Below, piece after piece: positions 34,650-43,552 of a stretch of DNA of 64,000 nucleotides (its first letter is position 1; each line of letters begins with the position of its first letter). A model generated the notes under the pieces. That model saw nothing but the letters and a program-made list of their open reading frames with translations. It searched no databases and had not been told where the DNA came from. This DNA is from Prolixibacter denitrificans (lineage in GTDB: Bacteria > Bacteroidota > Bacteroidia > Bacteroidales > Prolixibacteraceae), in NCBI RefSeq assembly GCF_003014495.1, contig NZ_PYGC01000009.1, forward strand, positions 1 to 64,000, written 5' to 3'. Position numbers and translations under genes: made by a program.

Positions 34650-36110
34650 TTATTTTTCTTCTACATTTTTCAGTGTCTCAACCAGGAATTCCCAGAATTT
34701 GTTCACTGATTCAATGTGTACTTTCTCATCAGGAGAGTGAGGAGAACGAATGGTCGGACCAAACGAAATCATATCCCATTTGGGATAAACGGCTCCGAGC
34801 AAACCACATTCCAACCCGGCATGAATCGCCTTAATCTCCGGTATCTTACCGAATTTATCATTATAAATCTGCTGCATCTGCTTCAGAATCGGTGAAGCCA
34901 TGTTCGGCTTCCATCCGGGATATCCACCTGTAAATACAACAGTAGCTCCGGCCAGAGAGAACACACTGTCGATACGATCAGCCAGATAATCTTTGGCTGT
35001 ATCAACCGAACTACGCAACAGACACTGAATGGCGATGGTTCCATTCTCCGATTTAATCGAAGCAAGGTTTGTTGAAGTCTCTACCAGTCCGGGCATATCG
35101 TCGCTCATGCGGATAACACCGTTCGGGCAGGCATTCACCGAATCAATCAAACCATCCTGAACCGCCTCGTCAATCAACGATTTCGGCATATCAGCTTCTT
35201 TGGCTACAAAACTCAGGTTCGGTTCGCGACTGCTCAATTCCGCTTTGTATACCTCCTCGTATTTCGCAACCGCTTTCTTCAACGCATCAACATTCTCTTC
35301 AGGGACAACGATGTTAGCTGTACCTTCACGGGGAATTGCGTTACGCAACCCACCAGCGTTGATTCCGGCCAGACGAACATCCAGTTCAGTTACCGCATAT
35401 TTCAGAAAACGAACCAGCAATTTGTTGGCATTTCCCAGACCCAGAATAATGTCCATTCCTGAGTGTCCACCTTTCAATCCGGAAATAACCAAATCAAAAG
35501 CTTTCACGCCGGAAGGAACAACCACCTGGTCGAATTCGAACTCGATGTTGGCGTCAACACCACCGGCGCAACCAACATACAATTCACCTTCGTCTTCCGA
35601 ATCCATATTCAAAAGAATATCACCTTTCAGGACATCGTTCTTCAACCCAAAAGCGCCTGTCATCCCCGTCTCTTCGTCACAGGTAAAAAGGGCTTCAACC
35701 GGTCCGTGCTGCATATTTTTATCAGCCAGCACGGTCATGGCAGCTGCCACACCGATACCGTTATCAGCTCCCAGGGTCGTTCCCTTAGCGGTTACCCAGT
35801 CGCCATCAACGTATGCATCAATCGGATCATTTTCAAAATCGTGCTTTGTATCGTTATTCTTCTGCGGAACCATATCGAGGTGGCCCTGCAAAACAACACC
35901 TTTCCGGTTTTCCATTCCCGGGGTAGCCGGTTTGCGAATGATAATGTTACCGGTTTCATCCTTGATGGTTTCCAGTCCCAGCGATTTTCCGAAGTTCTCG
36001 ATAAACTCCTGAATTCTTGCCTCCTTTTTGGATGGACGTGGAATTTGAGTCAGTTGATAGAAATTTTCCCAAAGTGCTTTGGGCTCCAGATTGGTAATCT
36101 CTTTACTCAT
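34650..36110 (-). CDS. pepD: Cytosol nonspecific (aminoacyl-histidine) dipeptidase
   Basis: M20C metallopeptidase that splits Xaa-His and other dipeptides. 486 residues. Metal-binding HLDMVPQ is near 76 and the bridging Asp in LGADNGIGVAA near 115. CDEETGMTGA provides the catalytic Glu near 145. Typical family length, cytosolic. Downstream of an MFS transporter gene on the same strand (190 bases, with a terminator between), a natural partner if that carrier brings in dipeptides. Confidence 0.95.
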   Translation of the reverse strand: MSKEITNLEPKALWENFYQLTQIPRPSKKEARIQEFIENFGKSLGLETIKDETGNIIIRKPATPGMENRKGVVLQGHLDMVPQKNNDTKHDFENDPIDAYVDGDWVTAKGTTLGADNGIGVAAAMTVLADKNMQHGPVEALFTCDEETGMTGAFGLKNDVLKGDILLNMDSEDEGELYVGCAGGVDANIEFEFDQVVVPSGVKAFDLVISGLKGGHSGMDIILGLGNANKLLVRFLKYAVTELDVRLAGINAGGLRNAIPREGTANIVVPEENVDALKKAVAKYEEVYKAELSSREPNLSFVAKEADMPKSLIDEAVQDGLIDSVNACPNGVIRMSDDMPGLVETSTNLASIKSENGTIAIQCLLRSSVDTAKDYLADRIDSVFSLAGATVVFTGGYPGWKPNMASPILKQMQQIYNDKFGKIPEIKAIHAGLECGLLGAVYPKWDMISFGPTIRSPHSPDEKVHIESVNKFWEFLVETLKNVEEK

Positions 36111-36262
36111 AATTTTCGATTATAATAATGTTTAAAACAAATTTTCTAATGTCCTGAACAGCGAATGATTAATGGAAGTTTTCTTTTGAATCCTTAAAAA
36201 TAACAAATCAGAAGGAGGTTTGCCCTGTCAAAACTCATGATTTCCCCGAGAGGGAATAACAA

Positions 36263-36293
36263 AAAGGGCCGACCGGAAAACGGTCAGCCCTTT
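36263..36293 (-). terminator. Terminator after the MFS gene
   Basis: AAAGGGC-GACCG (36263-36275) pairs with CGGTC-GCCCTTT (36281-36293). T-rich on the minus strand, so read-through to pepD would be reduced. Confidence 0.75.
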
Positions 36294-36316
36294 GAATTTA
36301 TCAGTATTCTTAGGTG

Positions 36317-38005
36317 TTAGCTCTCGATATTTGGTTTCTCGAGACCATATCCTTTCTTGAAATCTTCGCGCTTCAACAGGAAGGCAAACAACAGGGCCAA
36401 AATTCCCAGCAATGTAAACATCAGAATGTCGTACTGGTAATCATACCGGATGTTCAGCTTCTCTTTGGTCACCACTTCGAAAGTAGCTTTCTTGAAAGTA
36501 GAGCCCATTTTGTCCAGCACTTTTTCCTGGGTTACTCCCATCTCCGGACTTCCCAACATGTTCAGGTTACTGGAAACTATTGAATTTTCAACTTTCTCCG
36601 GATTGATTTCGCTCTGCGGTGTAGGCACATAAGAAGCCGACTCAACAATTGAATCGACCACACCACTGGTTGTTTTCTCAATGGCAATATTCAGCGCTTT
36701 AGCGTCCAGGGTAATGTTCTCCTTCTTCAGCGCCTGCGTGTAACTCATCTCAACAGCTTTCCGGATAATGGTCTTGTTCGGTGCCACATTCGGGTTGGTC
36801 GAGTTCAGTACAACACCCAACAAAAGCGGAATCAACATCAGACCAATGTTCTGGATGAAGAAGATAACAGCATAAGCTGTTCCCAATTGCTTTTCAGGAA
36901 TAATTTTCGGTACTGATGGCCACATGGCTGACGGCACCAGCGAGAAAGCAATACCAAGAATGACTACCATGGCGGCGGCAAAAATCCAGTTATCAAGGGT
37001 CGGAATAGAAAGGAATCCATGCACCACAATCAACATGACAGCACCAATGATCATGATGGTCGCACCTTTTCCTTTCTTATCGTAAATACCACCAAAGAAA
37101 GGAGTCAGGAAGATGGTTCCGAAAGGCAACAAGCTAGGAATCAACCCTGCCAGCGAAGGTGATACATGATATTTGTTGATAATGAAGTCGGTTGCGTAGA
37201 ATAAGAACGGGAAAACCGCACCATAGAAGAGAACACAAAGGATGGCGATGTACCAAAACGCTTTGTTCGAAATAATCATCACGATATCCCTCAAACGGAA
37301 CGGCTCCTCTTCTTCAACTTCGATGTGCTCTTCCGACTTATCGAGTTTGGTATCCAGTACGATATAGGTGATAAACGCGATGACTCCCAACAACATCAGG
37401 ATGAAGGCAAACGCTACAGGAGCCCTGTAAGTAAAATGAAGAGCCAATGGCAGCGAAATCGCCAACGCTAAAGCAGTTCCCAAACGGGCAATCGACATCT
37501 GCAATCCCATTGCCAACGCCATCTCTTTACCCTTGAACCATTTCACAATCGCCTTCGAAACGGTAATTCCGGTCGCCTCACTTCCTACACCAAAAATGGC
37601 AAATCCAATGGATGAAAGAAGTACTTCCGTTTTGATATCACCAACCAGCGGAAGAGTAACATGAGCGCCGGCGGGGAAAGGTGCCGTAATAGCCCAATAG
37701 TTAACACCTGTACCCAGTACCATTAAAACGGTAGCACCTAAACCGGTAATCTTAATCCCCAGACGGTCAAGTATAATACCGCTGAAAATCAACATCAAAA
37801 AGTAGACGTTAAACCAGGCATAGGCAGAGGTGTAGACACCAAAATCAGAACTTGTCCACCCTAAAGCACTTTCAAGAATTGGCTTTACAGGCGACAAAGC
37901 ATAGTTAAAGTAATATGCACCAAACATCGAAAGTGATACGACAACCATCGCCGTCCACCTTGCTTTTGGTGATTCCCTCAACGATTTTCGAATTGCTTCA
38001 GTCAT
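36317..38005 (-). CDS. MFS transporter, MFSD1-like, with a large C-terminal loop insertion
   Basis: 562-residue major facilitator. Twelve helices are readable, with motif A-like LDRLGIKITG between TM2 and TM3 and a second GGIYDKKGKG half-motif. The N-half (FNYALSPVKPILESALGWT) recalls the MFSD1 lysosomal dipeptide carrier group. Between TM11 and TM12 there is a hydrophilic stretch of about 110 residues (roughly 405-520), not present in standard MFS proteins. pepD is next door, consistent with dipeptides as cargo, but that is inferred. Own terminator downstream. Confidence 0.85.
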   Translation of the reverse strand: MTEAIRKSLRESPKARWTAMVVVSLSMFGAYYFNYALSPVKPILESALGWTSSDFGVYTSAYAWFNVYFLMLIFSGIILDRLGIKITGLGATVLMVLGTGVNYWAITAPFPAGAHVTLPLVGDIKTEVLLSSIGFAIFGVGSEATGITVSKAIVKWFKGKEMALAMGLQMSIARLGTALALAISLPLALHFTYRAPVAFAFILMLLGVIAFITYIVLDTKLDKSEEHIEVEEEEPFRLRDIVMIISNKAFWYIAILCVLFYGAVFPFLFYATDFIINKYHVSPSLAGLIPSLLPFGTIFLTPFFGGIYDKKGKGATIMIIGAVMLIVVHGFLSIPTLDNWIFAAAMVVILGIAFSLVPSAMWPSVPKIIPEKQLGTAYAVIFFIQNIGLMLIPLLLGVVLNSTNPNVAPNKTIIRKAVEMSYTQALKKENITLDAKALNIAIEKTTSGVVDSIVESASYVPTPQSEINPEKVENSIVSSNLNMLGSPEMGVTQEKVLDKMGSTFKKATFEVVTKEKLNIRYDYQYDILMFTLLGILALLFAFLLKREDFKKGYGLEKPNIES

Positions 38006-38223
38006 AATTATCTATTTACTTACAAATGATTTTTTCCTATTGGCAGCCCAAAATACAATAAAAACCGGAAGATATTCTGCTCAACAAAGGCGATTTACGT
38101 CATATTTTGACAAAAAAAATACGATGTTAAAAATCAAAACCCTTTAAAACCGGAGGTTTGGGAGAGCCATGCGTTGCTTCAAAGATGTTGGGAAACATCA
38201 GGAAAAGCCGATAGCAACAAAAA

Positions 38224-38245
38224 AATGCGGACCGTAGTCCGCATT
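38224..38245 (-). terminator. Terminator after the DUF4831 gene
   Basis: AATGCGGAC (38224-38232), loop CGTA, GTCCGCATT (38237-38245); a long T run follows on the minus strand. Confidence 0.85.
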
Positions 38246-38251
38246 CATCAA

Positions 38252-39388
38252 CTATTGAATTTCTTCTTTATTTTTCTCCTTAATGCGTTGAATCGCGCCG
38301 GTAGCCGGATGCAAGCGTATGGAATAATTCCCGTTGAGCAGGCCTTCGGGAATGGGAGCCACTTTGCCGAACTGTGCCAGCGTCAGGTGCGACTCCAGCA
38401 AAGTTTGCGTCCCGTCCAACAAACGCACTTCTGCATTTCCGGGAATCCGGTAAAACAAACCGCTGTTGCTTGTTTCAGGAGTTGTGGTTGGCTGCACCGC
38501 CGCCATCTGGCCATTGCTTTTCTCCAGGCTGGTATTCGGGTCAAGCTCCAGCATCACTGGTTTCCCGGAAAGATCGGTGGTCGGAACCACGCCTTTCGAA
38601 GTAGAGAACCGGAACACGATCTGGCTCTTACCATTCTTCGCTCCGGGAACTATATTGAAAACATACGTATGCTTTGCCTTGTATGACTTTCCAATAAAAA
38701 GCCCCACATATTTCTTTTCGAGTTTATCGAGCTGAGCCACCATGGTATTGTATGCCTCACCATCGGGTAAAGCTTTATCGTATCCGAAAACAAGCGATTT
38801 GAATTTCCGCTTTCTGATTTTGGTAATATCGTGTGCGGTTTCCAGCGCTTTCTGCTGCAACGTTTTGGCAGTGTACATCTCCGGCGAAATCGTATCCACC
38901 TCATTCAAGAACGAATGCATCGATCGATCGGGCCAGGGCTCATCCGGCACCGCCACATCCGGTGTATAAACGGAACTGCTCACATCCTCTTTCCCCGATT
39001 TCACATCGCTGTTGATGCCAATCAACACTCCGTCTGCTGTCAGGCTTAAAGCCGAAGCATAAGGACCTGATGCTTTATGCACTTCATTCGGGTCCGGTTC
39101 ACCATAGGTCTCCAGGCTCACATTGGTAATTTTCCAGGTTTCCCGGTCGGTAGAAGGTGCATTCGGAATTCCGAGATATTTTTCGGCGTACTGGTAATAC
39201 GGACCGTGAACAAATTTCACCTGTTCCGCTTCAACGGTTACCCTAATCCCCGTCTCCGGCAAAGAATAAACAACGCTTCCTGTAAAAGGAACCTGTTCTC
39301 CATCTTTGCGCTTGTCATCTTTGGGCGATGCCATCACCTGTCCGGCAACAAACAGTACGCCCAGTAAAGTAAGATATATACTTTTCAT
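38252..39388 (-). CDS. DUF4831 family secreted protein
   Basis: 378 residues with an N-terminal signal peptide (MKSIYLTLLGVLFVAGQVMA) and no lipobox. The rest is a charged, soluble domain: SVVYSLPETGIRVTVEAEQ, KTLQQKALETAHDITKIRKRKFKSL and the middle GEAYNTMVAQLDKLEKKY helix, matching DUF4831, a Bacteroidota-specific family with unknown role. Ends with a lysine/glutamate-rich tail. Likely periplasmic. The next gene, nnr, begins 220 bases further on and is transcribed in the same direction. Confidence 0.8.
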   Translation of the reverse strand: MKSIYLTLLGVLFVAGQVMASPKDDKRKDGEQVPFTGSVVYSLPETGIRVTVEAEQVKFVHGPYYQYAEKYLGIPNAPSTDRETWKITNVSLETYGEPDPNEVHKASGPYASALSLTADGVLIGINSDVKSGKEDVSSSVYTPDVAVPDEPWPDRSMHSFLNEVDTISPEMYTAKTLQQKALETAHDITKIRKRKFKSLVFGYDKALPDGEAYNTMVAQLDKLEKKYVGLFIGKSYKAKHTYVFNIVPGAKNGKSQIVFRFSTSKGVVPTTDLSGKPVMLELDPNTSLEKSNGQMAAVQPTTTPETSNSGLFYRIPGNAEVRLLDGTQTLLESHLTLAQFGKVAPIPEGLLNGNYSIRLHPATGAIQRIKEKNKEEIQ

Positions 39389-39608
39389 TTTTCTTTAATT
39401 ATTCATTCAACCACATAAAAACGGCAAGTCGCAAAAACACCCTTATCGGGAAGATTTCATACCGCTTTGCCTCATTGTCTTAAGTCTGCTTGTTTCTGCT
39501 ACCTCATACACCAGCAAATTCTTTTCTCAGTTTCTCTCAGTGAAAAAGAGAGATTAACAGAAACAAATATCCCCAAATTTGATAGTTTTTTTTGCTTTCA
39601 CAAAATCT

Positions 39609-41126
39609 TTAAGAATCTTTAAGTGTGGCAAATGCCAATCCGAGGTGCTGAGTTATGTCGCCTGCCAGCAGTGCTTCGTGCGAACCTTCCTCAACAGCGA
39701 AATCAGCAGCCAACCCATGAAGGAAAACGCCCAAAATAGCTGCCTCTTTAGCCGTATATCCCTGTGCCAGCAAGCCCAGCAGAATTCCTGTGAGCACATC
39801 ACCGCTTCCAGCCGTAGCCATTCCCGGATTACCTGTACTATTAAACCAGCAGGTTCCGTCGGGGCAGGCAATAGCCGTGTAAGCACCCTTCAATACCAGC
39901 ACAACACCATTATCCCGCGCATATTCTTTGGCCAGTTGCAATCGTTCGTATCCACATTCCACCGGGTGCGTCAACCGGGCAAACTCTCCCGGATGCGGTG
40001 TCAGAATGGTTTCAGGGGGAAGCAACTTCAACCACTCCGGATTTTTCGCCAACAGGTTCAATCCATCTGCATCGATAACCATCGGCTTTTTCAATTCTTC
40101 TTCCAGCATGCGCTGAACACCGCGCCCGGTATTGCACTTCGTATCCAAACCAGGCCCGATACCAATCGCATCGAAAGAGGCCAAATCCGGATTCTGGGTG
40201 AACATCAAATCCGACTGGTCGATGCTGGCCATGGCTTCCGGAATACTGTTTTGCAGGATGTTGTATCCGAGACGGGGAACATGGGTGGTGAGTAAACCGA
40301 CTCCCGAACGAAGACAACCACGCGATGCCAGAACAGCAGCGCCCATTTTTCCGTAGCTTCCGGCAATCAACAACGCGTGCCCAAAGTTCCCCTTGTGGGC
40401 GAAGGTTCTCCGGTCTTTCAAGAGACTTTTGGCTACCTGATGGTCGGTATAGAAGAAAGGGGTCTCCGTTTGCCCGATTCCATCCGGGTGTAAACCAATA
40501 TCCAGAACTATCCAATGGCCGGTGAACGGATCGTTTTCCGGCAGGAGAAAACTGATTTTCGGAAACTGAAACGTAAGCGTCACATCGGCGCGTATAATGG
40601 AATCGCGATCGTTTTGTCGGTTATCTTCTCCCATCAGGCCGGAAGGAATATCAATGGCGATGACTTGTGCACCGGAGGCGTTGATGTGTTTCACGATTTT
40701 CGCCGGCAAACCTTTCAACGGACGTGACAAGCCTGCCCCAAACAAGCCGTCAACCACCCAGTCGGACGGTTTGATTTCCGGCATCGGAGCATCAGCATTT
40801 AAATAAACGATTTGTGTGCGGTTCTGCTGCTGCAAACGCTCCAGGTTGGTATTGGCTGATTCGGACATTCCCTTTCCCAAATCCATGATATAAACATCGA
40901 TACCGGAAAGTGCCCATGCCAGCATTCGGGCAGCAGCTAACGCATCGCCACCATTGTTACCCGGTCCCACAAAGAATATCAGATGCTGGTCCGGTTCGGC
41001 GTGATGCAGAATCCAGTCGACCAAAGTGGATGCTGCCCGCTCCATCAAATCGATATCAGAAATGGGTTCATGCTCAATGGTATATTTATCAATACCGGCA
41101 ATCTGGCTGGTGGCAAAAAGTTTCAT
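39609..41126 (-). CDS. nnr: Bifunctional NAD(P)HX epimerase/dehydratase
   Basis: Repairs hydrated NAD(P)H. The N-terminal YjeF_N epimerase domain (about 1-215, GPGNNGGDALAAARML) is fused to a C-terminal ribokinase-like ADP-dependent dehydratase domain (about 225-505). The latter has GSYGKMGAAVLA, PLTPHPGE-like (TILTPHPGEFARL) and the NPGMATAGSGDVLTGI active-site loop. The ATG at 41126 gives MKLFATSQIAGIDKYT, the usual start; a longer ATG 13 codons upstream adds unlike sequence. 505 residues, typical. Confidence 0.94.
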   Translation of the reverse strand: MKLFATSQIAGIDKYTIEHEPISDIDLMERAASTLVDWILHHAEPDQHLIFFVGPGNNGGDALAAARMLAWALSGIDVYIMDLGKGMSESANTNLERLQQQNRTQIVYLNADAPMPEIKPSDWVVDGLFGAGLSRPLKGLPAKIVKHINASGAQVIAIDIPSGLMGEDNRQNDRDSIIRADVTLTFQFPKISFLLPENDPFTGHWIVLDIGLHPDGIGQTETPFFYTDHQVAKSLLKDRRTFAHKGNFGHALLIAGSYGKMGAAVLASRGCLRSGVGLLTTHVPRLGYNILQNSIPEAMASIDQSDLMFTQNPDLASFDAIGIGPGLDTKCNTGRGVQRMLEEELKKPMVIDADGLNLLAKNPEWLKLLPPETILTPHPGEFARLTHPVECGYERLQLAKEYARDNGVVLVLKGAYTAIACPDGTCWFNSTGNPGMATAGSGDVLTGILLGLLAQGYTAKEAAILGVFLHGLAADFAVEEGSHEALLAGDITQHLGLAFATLKDS

Positions 41127-41217
41127 AGATGATCGTTTTTTGTTCTGAAAGATGTTGTATAACAAAGTAGAAGCAGAATTACTACAGCCTTAAACCAATT
41201 GAGAACAAACCTGTTTT

Positions 41218-41277
41218 CACCCCTCCAAACCTCCCCTAAAGGGGCGGCTTAAGTCCCCTCTAGGGGATTTAGGGGTG
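41218..41277. repeat. Cruciform-like intergenic repeat
   Basis: Outer inverted repeat CACCCCT (41218-41224) and AGGGGTG (41271-41277). Two inner hairpins are CCCCTAAAGGGG (41233-41244) and TCCCCTCTAGGGGA (41254-41267). The centre holds CTTAAG. It looks like a dispersed palindromic unit; copy number in the genome is unknown to me. Confidence 0.75.
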
Positions 41278-41477
41278 ATATTTATCCCTGTCGCACCCAA
41301 CTGGACAGCTTTATGAATTCCCATTCGCTTTGTGATATCCTGCAATACCTGCATGTTGAACGAATTTACAAAATCACGGCCGCTTTTCCATATTCAGACC
41401 TTCGGATGCTGGTCATTTTCTTTCATACAACATGTTGATGTATGACCTGGCTCTCCTTTATGGAAAAAAAAGTTAAT

Positions 41478-41485
41478 TATATTTG
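41478..41485 (+). promoter_or_regulatory. -7 box (TATATTTG) of the POT transporter
   Basis: Exact TAnnTTTG 43 bases before the ATG. No proper -33 TTG. Confidence 0.45.
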
Positions 41486-41528
41486 TCCGATTGCGAATTT
41501 TCGAACTAATCTATCAAAATCATAATTT

Positions 41529-43193
41529 ATGCTTAAAGGACATCCTAAAGGACTATATGTCGCGTTTTTTGCCAACATGGGTGAACGCTTCGGGTACTAT
41601 ACCATGCTCGCTATTTTTACCCTCTATCTCCAGGCAAAATTTGGCTTCTCAACAGCTACAGCGGGTGACTATTACGGTGGTTTCCTGTTTGGAATTTATT
41701 TCCTTCCCCTCATTGGTGGTATTATGGCCGACAAAGTGTGGGGTTACGGAAAAACCATTACTATCGGAACCATTGTCATGTTCCTCGGCTATCTCATGCT
41801 GGCCATACCAGGACAAGGACTACTGTTAATGGTAGCGGCGCTTGCCGTTATATCACTGGGAACCGGTTTCTTTAAAGGAAACCTGCAGGCCCTGGTGGGT
41901 AACATGTACGATGACCCGAGATACAGCGCCAACCGCGATAATGCTTTCAACATTTTCTACATGGGAATCAATATCGGTGCGTTTTTCGCTCCTTCGGCAG
42001 CGACCGGTATCAGCAACATGATCCTGAAAAAGGCCGGATTGTTTTACAACGCCCAGATTCCAAACATGGCTCATCTCTATCTCGATGGAAAGCTGAAAGA
42101 CACAACCGAATTGATGAAACTGGCTCACGAGCAAATGGGTGATAAATTCACTGATTTAACCCACTTCAGCCACTTGTACCTCGACACGCTATCTCAGTCA
42201 TACAACGCTGGTTTTGCTTTGGCAGCCATTAGTATGGTTGTTTCACTCCTGATTTTTATCGGATTCCGCAAGTATTACAAAGCTGCTGACGTGACCGAGA
42301 AACAAAAATCAATGGATGTGAACCTGAAAGACAAGATGGTGCACATGACACCGGAAGCAACCCGCAAGCGTCTGGTGGCTTTGTTGCTGGTGTTCTTCGT
42401 TGTCATGTTCTTCTGGATGGCCTTCCACCAGAATGGATTTACCATGACTGTGTTCGCGCGCGATTATACTGTTAGCAAGGTAAGCCGGTTCACATTTATG
42501 TTCTTCGACTTAAGTGCATTCCTGCCATTGCTGTTTGCTATCATCGGATTGATTATGACGTTTAGCCGGAAACTGGCCTCCAAATTCCGGGCGATCGGCT
42601 TTGGAGTCTTCGTTGTAGGCTCAATTATTACCGGAATGGTGTACAACAGTTACGATGACACCATGATGATCTCTCCGCAGTTGTTCCAGCATTTCAACCC
42701 GATTTTCATCGTGTTCCTGACACCGCTGATTGTAGGATTCTTCACCATGCTGCGCAAAATTGGCAAAGAACCTTCATCACCGAAGAAGATTGGTATCGGG
42801 ATGATCCTGACGGCACTTGGTTTTACGTTGCTCATCCTGGCATCAGACAACCTGATGTCGCCCGGGGCACTACACGGAAACGTTTCAGATTCACTGGTAT
42901 CGCCGTACTGGCTAATCAGCACCTACTTCACGCTCACCATTGCCGAGTTGTTCCTGAGTCCTATCGGTATTTCGTTTGTATCGAAAGTGGCACCGCCCAA
43001 GTACAAAGGTCTGGCCCAGGGAGGTTGGCTCGGAGCTACCGCCATTGGTAACCTGATGGCCGGATTGATTGGAAAATTCTGGGATACGCTGGAATTATGG
43101 CAATTCTTCCTCATCCTGGTGGTGATGTGTTTGGTCTCAGCCGCCTTTATTTTCATGATTCTGAAAAGGCTGGAAAGAGCATCCGAAGCTTAA
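41529..43193 (+). CDS. Proton-dependent oligopeptide transporter (POT/PTR2)
   Basis: Di/tripeptide:proton symporter, 554 residues. The POT motif GERFGYYTM is near residue 18, and the second PTR2-like motif FKGNLQALVGNMY near 118. Helices extend to about 14, as in the DtpT/DtpA group. GYGKTITIG and the FWMAFHQNGFT segment (binding-site region in helix 7) are normal. Together with DPP III and pepD this argues for peptide uptake. Promoter upstream, strong terminator downstream, monocistronic. Confidence 0.94.
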   Translation: MLKGHPKGLYVAFFANMGERFGYYTMLAIFTLYLQAKFGFSTATAGDYYGGFLFGIYFLPLIGGIMADKVWGYGKTITIGTIVMFLGYLMLAIPGQGLLLMVAALAVISLGTGFFKGNLQALVGNMYDDPRYSANRDNAFNIFYMGINIGAFFAPSAATGISNMILKKAGLFYNAQIPNMAHLYLDGKLKDTTELMKLAHEQMGDKFTDLTHFSHLYLDTLSQSYNAGFALAAISMVVSLLIFIGFRKYYKAADVTEKQKSMDVNLKDKMVHMTPEATRKRLVALLLVFFVVMFFWMAFHQNGFTMTVFARDYTVSKVSRFTFMFFDLSAFLPLLFAIIGLIMTFSRKLASKFRAIGFGVFVVGSIITGMVYNSYDDTMMISPQLFQHFNPIFIVFLTPLIVGFFTMLRKIGKEPSSPKKIGIGMILTALGFTLLILASDNLMSPGALHGNVSDSLVSPYWLISTYFTLTIAELFLSPIGISFVSKVAPPKYKGLAQGGWLGATAIGNLMAGLIGKFWDTLELWQFFLILVVMCLVSAAFIFMILKRLERASEA

Positions 43194-43220
43194 TCTACAT
43201 TATTATATTTTTACTGAAAG

Positions 43221-43257
43221 AGAGGCCGCCCGGATATTGGGCGGCCTCTTTTTTTTG
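43221..43257 (+). terminator. Terminator after the POT gene
   Basis: AGAGGCCGCCC (43221-43231) pairs with GGGCGGCCTCT (43239-43249) followed by T's. Confidence 0.92.
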
Positions 43258-43294
43258 TTCCAAAACAAAGGGATACCCGACTAGAAGTAATTTA

Positions 43295-43455
43295 GGCTAA
43301 AGCCCATCATTGTATAGCTTTCCATCCCATGGCTGAAGCCATGGGCAACTGTAAATTCCAGCGCAATGAGGTGGGGCTACTATAATTCATCGTTCCAATT
43401 GCCCCCGACTTTAGTCGGGGGACAGAATGGGAAAGAATATATTGGCTTTAGCCAA
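43295..43455. repeat. Cluster of palindromic repeats with CT-NN-AG cores
   Basis: Four hairpins in 160 bases: GGCTAAAGCC (43295-43304), a 20-base palindrome (43326-43345, CCCATGGCT-GA-AGCCATGGG), another (43402-43421, CCCCCGACT-TT-AGTCGGGGG), and TTGGCTTTAGCCAA (43442-43455). All four end their stem arms CT/AG with a short centre. The wider gap 43258-43552 has no coding sequence. Looks like dispersed repeat DNA. No transposase is nearby. Confidence 0.75.
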
Positions 43456-43552
43456 ATTCCGAAAGACCTCTATTGTTGCGACTTTTCTCCGTCCTTAAGC
43501 CCTTTCAAGGCGACATCCTCCGAACTTTAGTACACCAAACATTATTTAATAG

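Larger units (their letters stand above)
41127..41528. other. Intergenic region nnr/POT transporter
   Basis: About 400 bases, with one palindromic repeat (41218-41277) in the first third and the transporter promoter at its right end. No coding sequence visible. Confidence 0.5.

Noticed and set aside
35200-36125. Two long plus-strand ORFs (270 and 220 codons) across pepD
   Set aside because: They are antisense to a well-supported M20 peptidase with full motifs; composition has the serine/proline-rich look of reverse-strand shadow frames.
39579-40295. 238-codon plus-strand ORF inside nnr
   Set aside because: Antisense to the dehydratase domain; composition rich in Arg/Gln/His as expected from a shadow.
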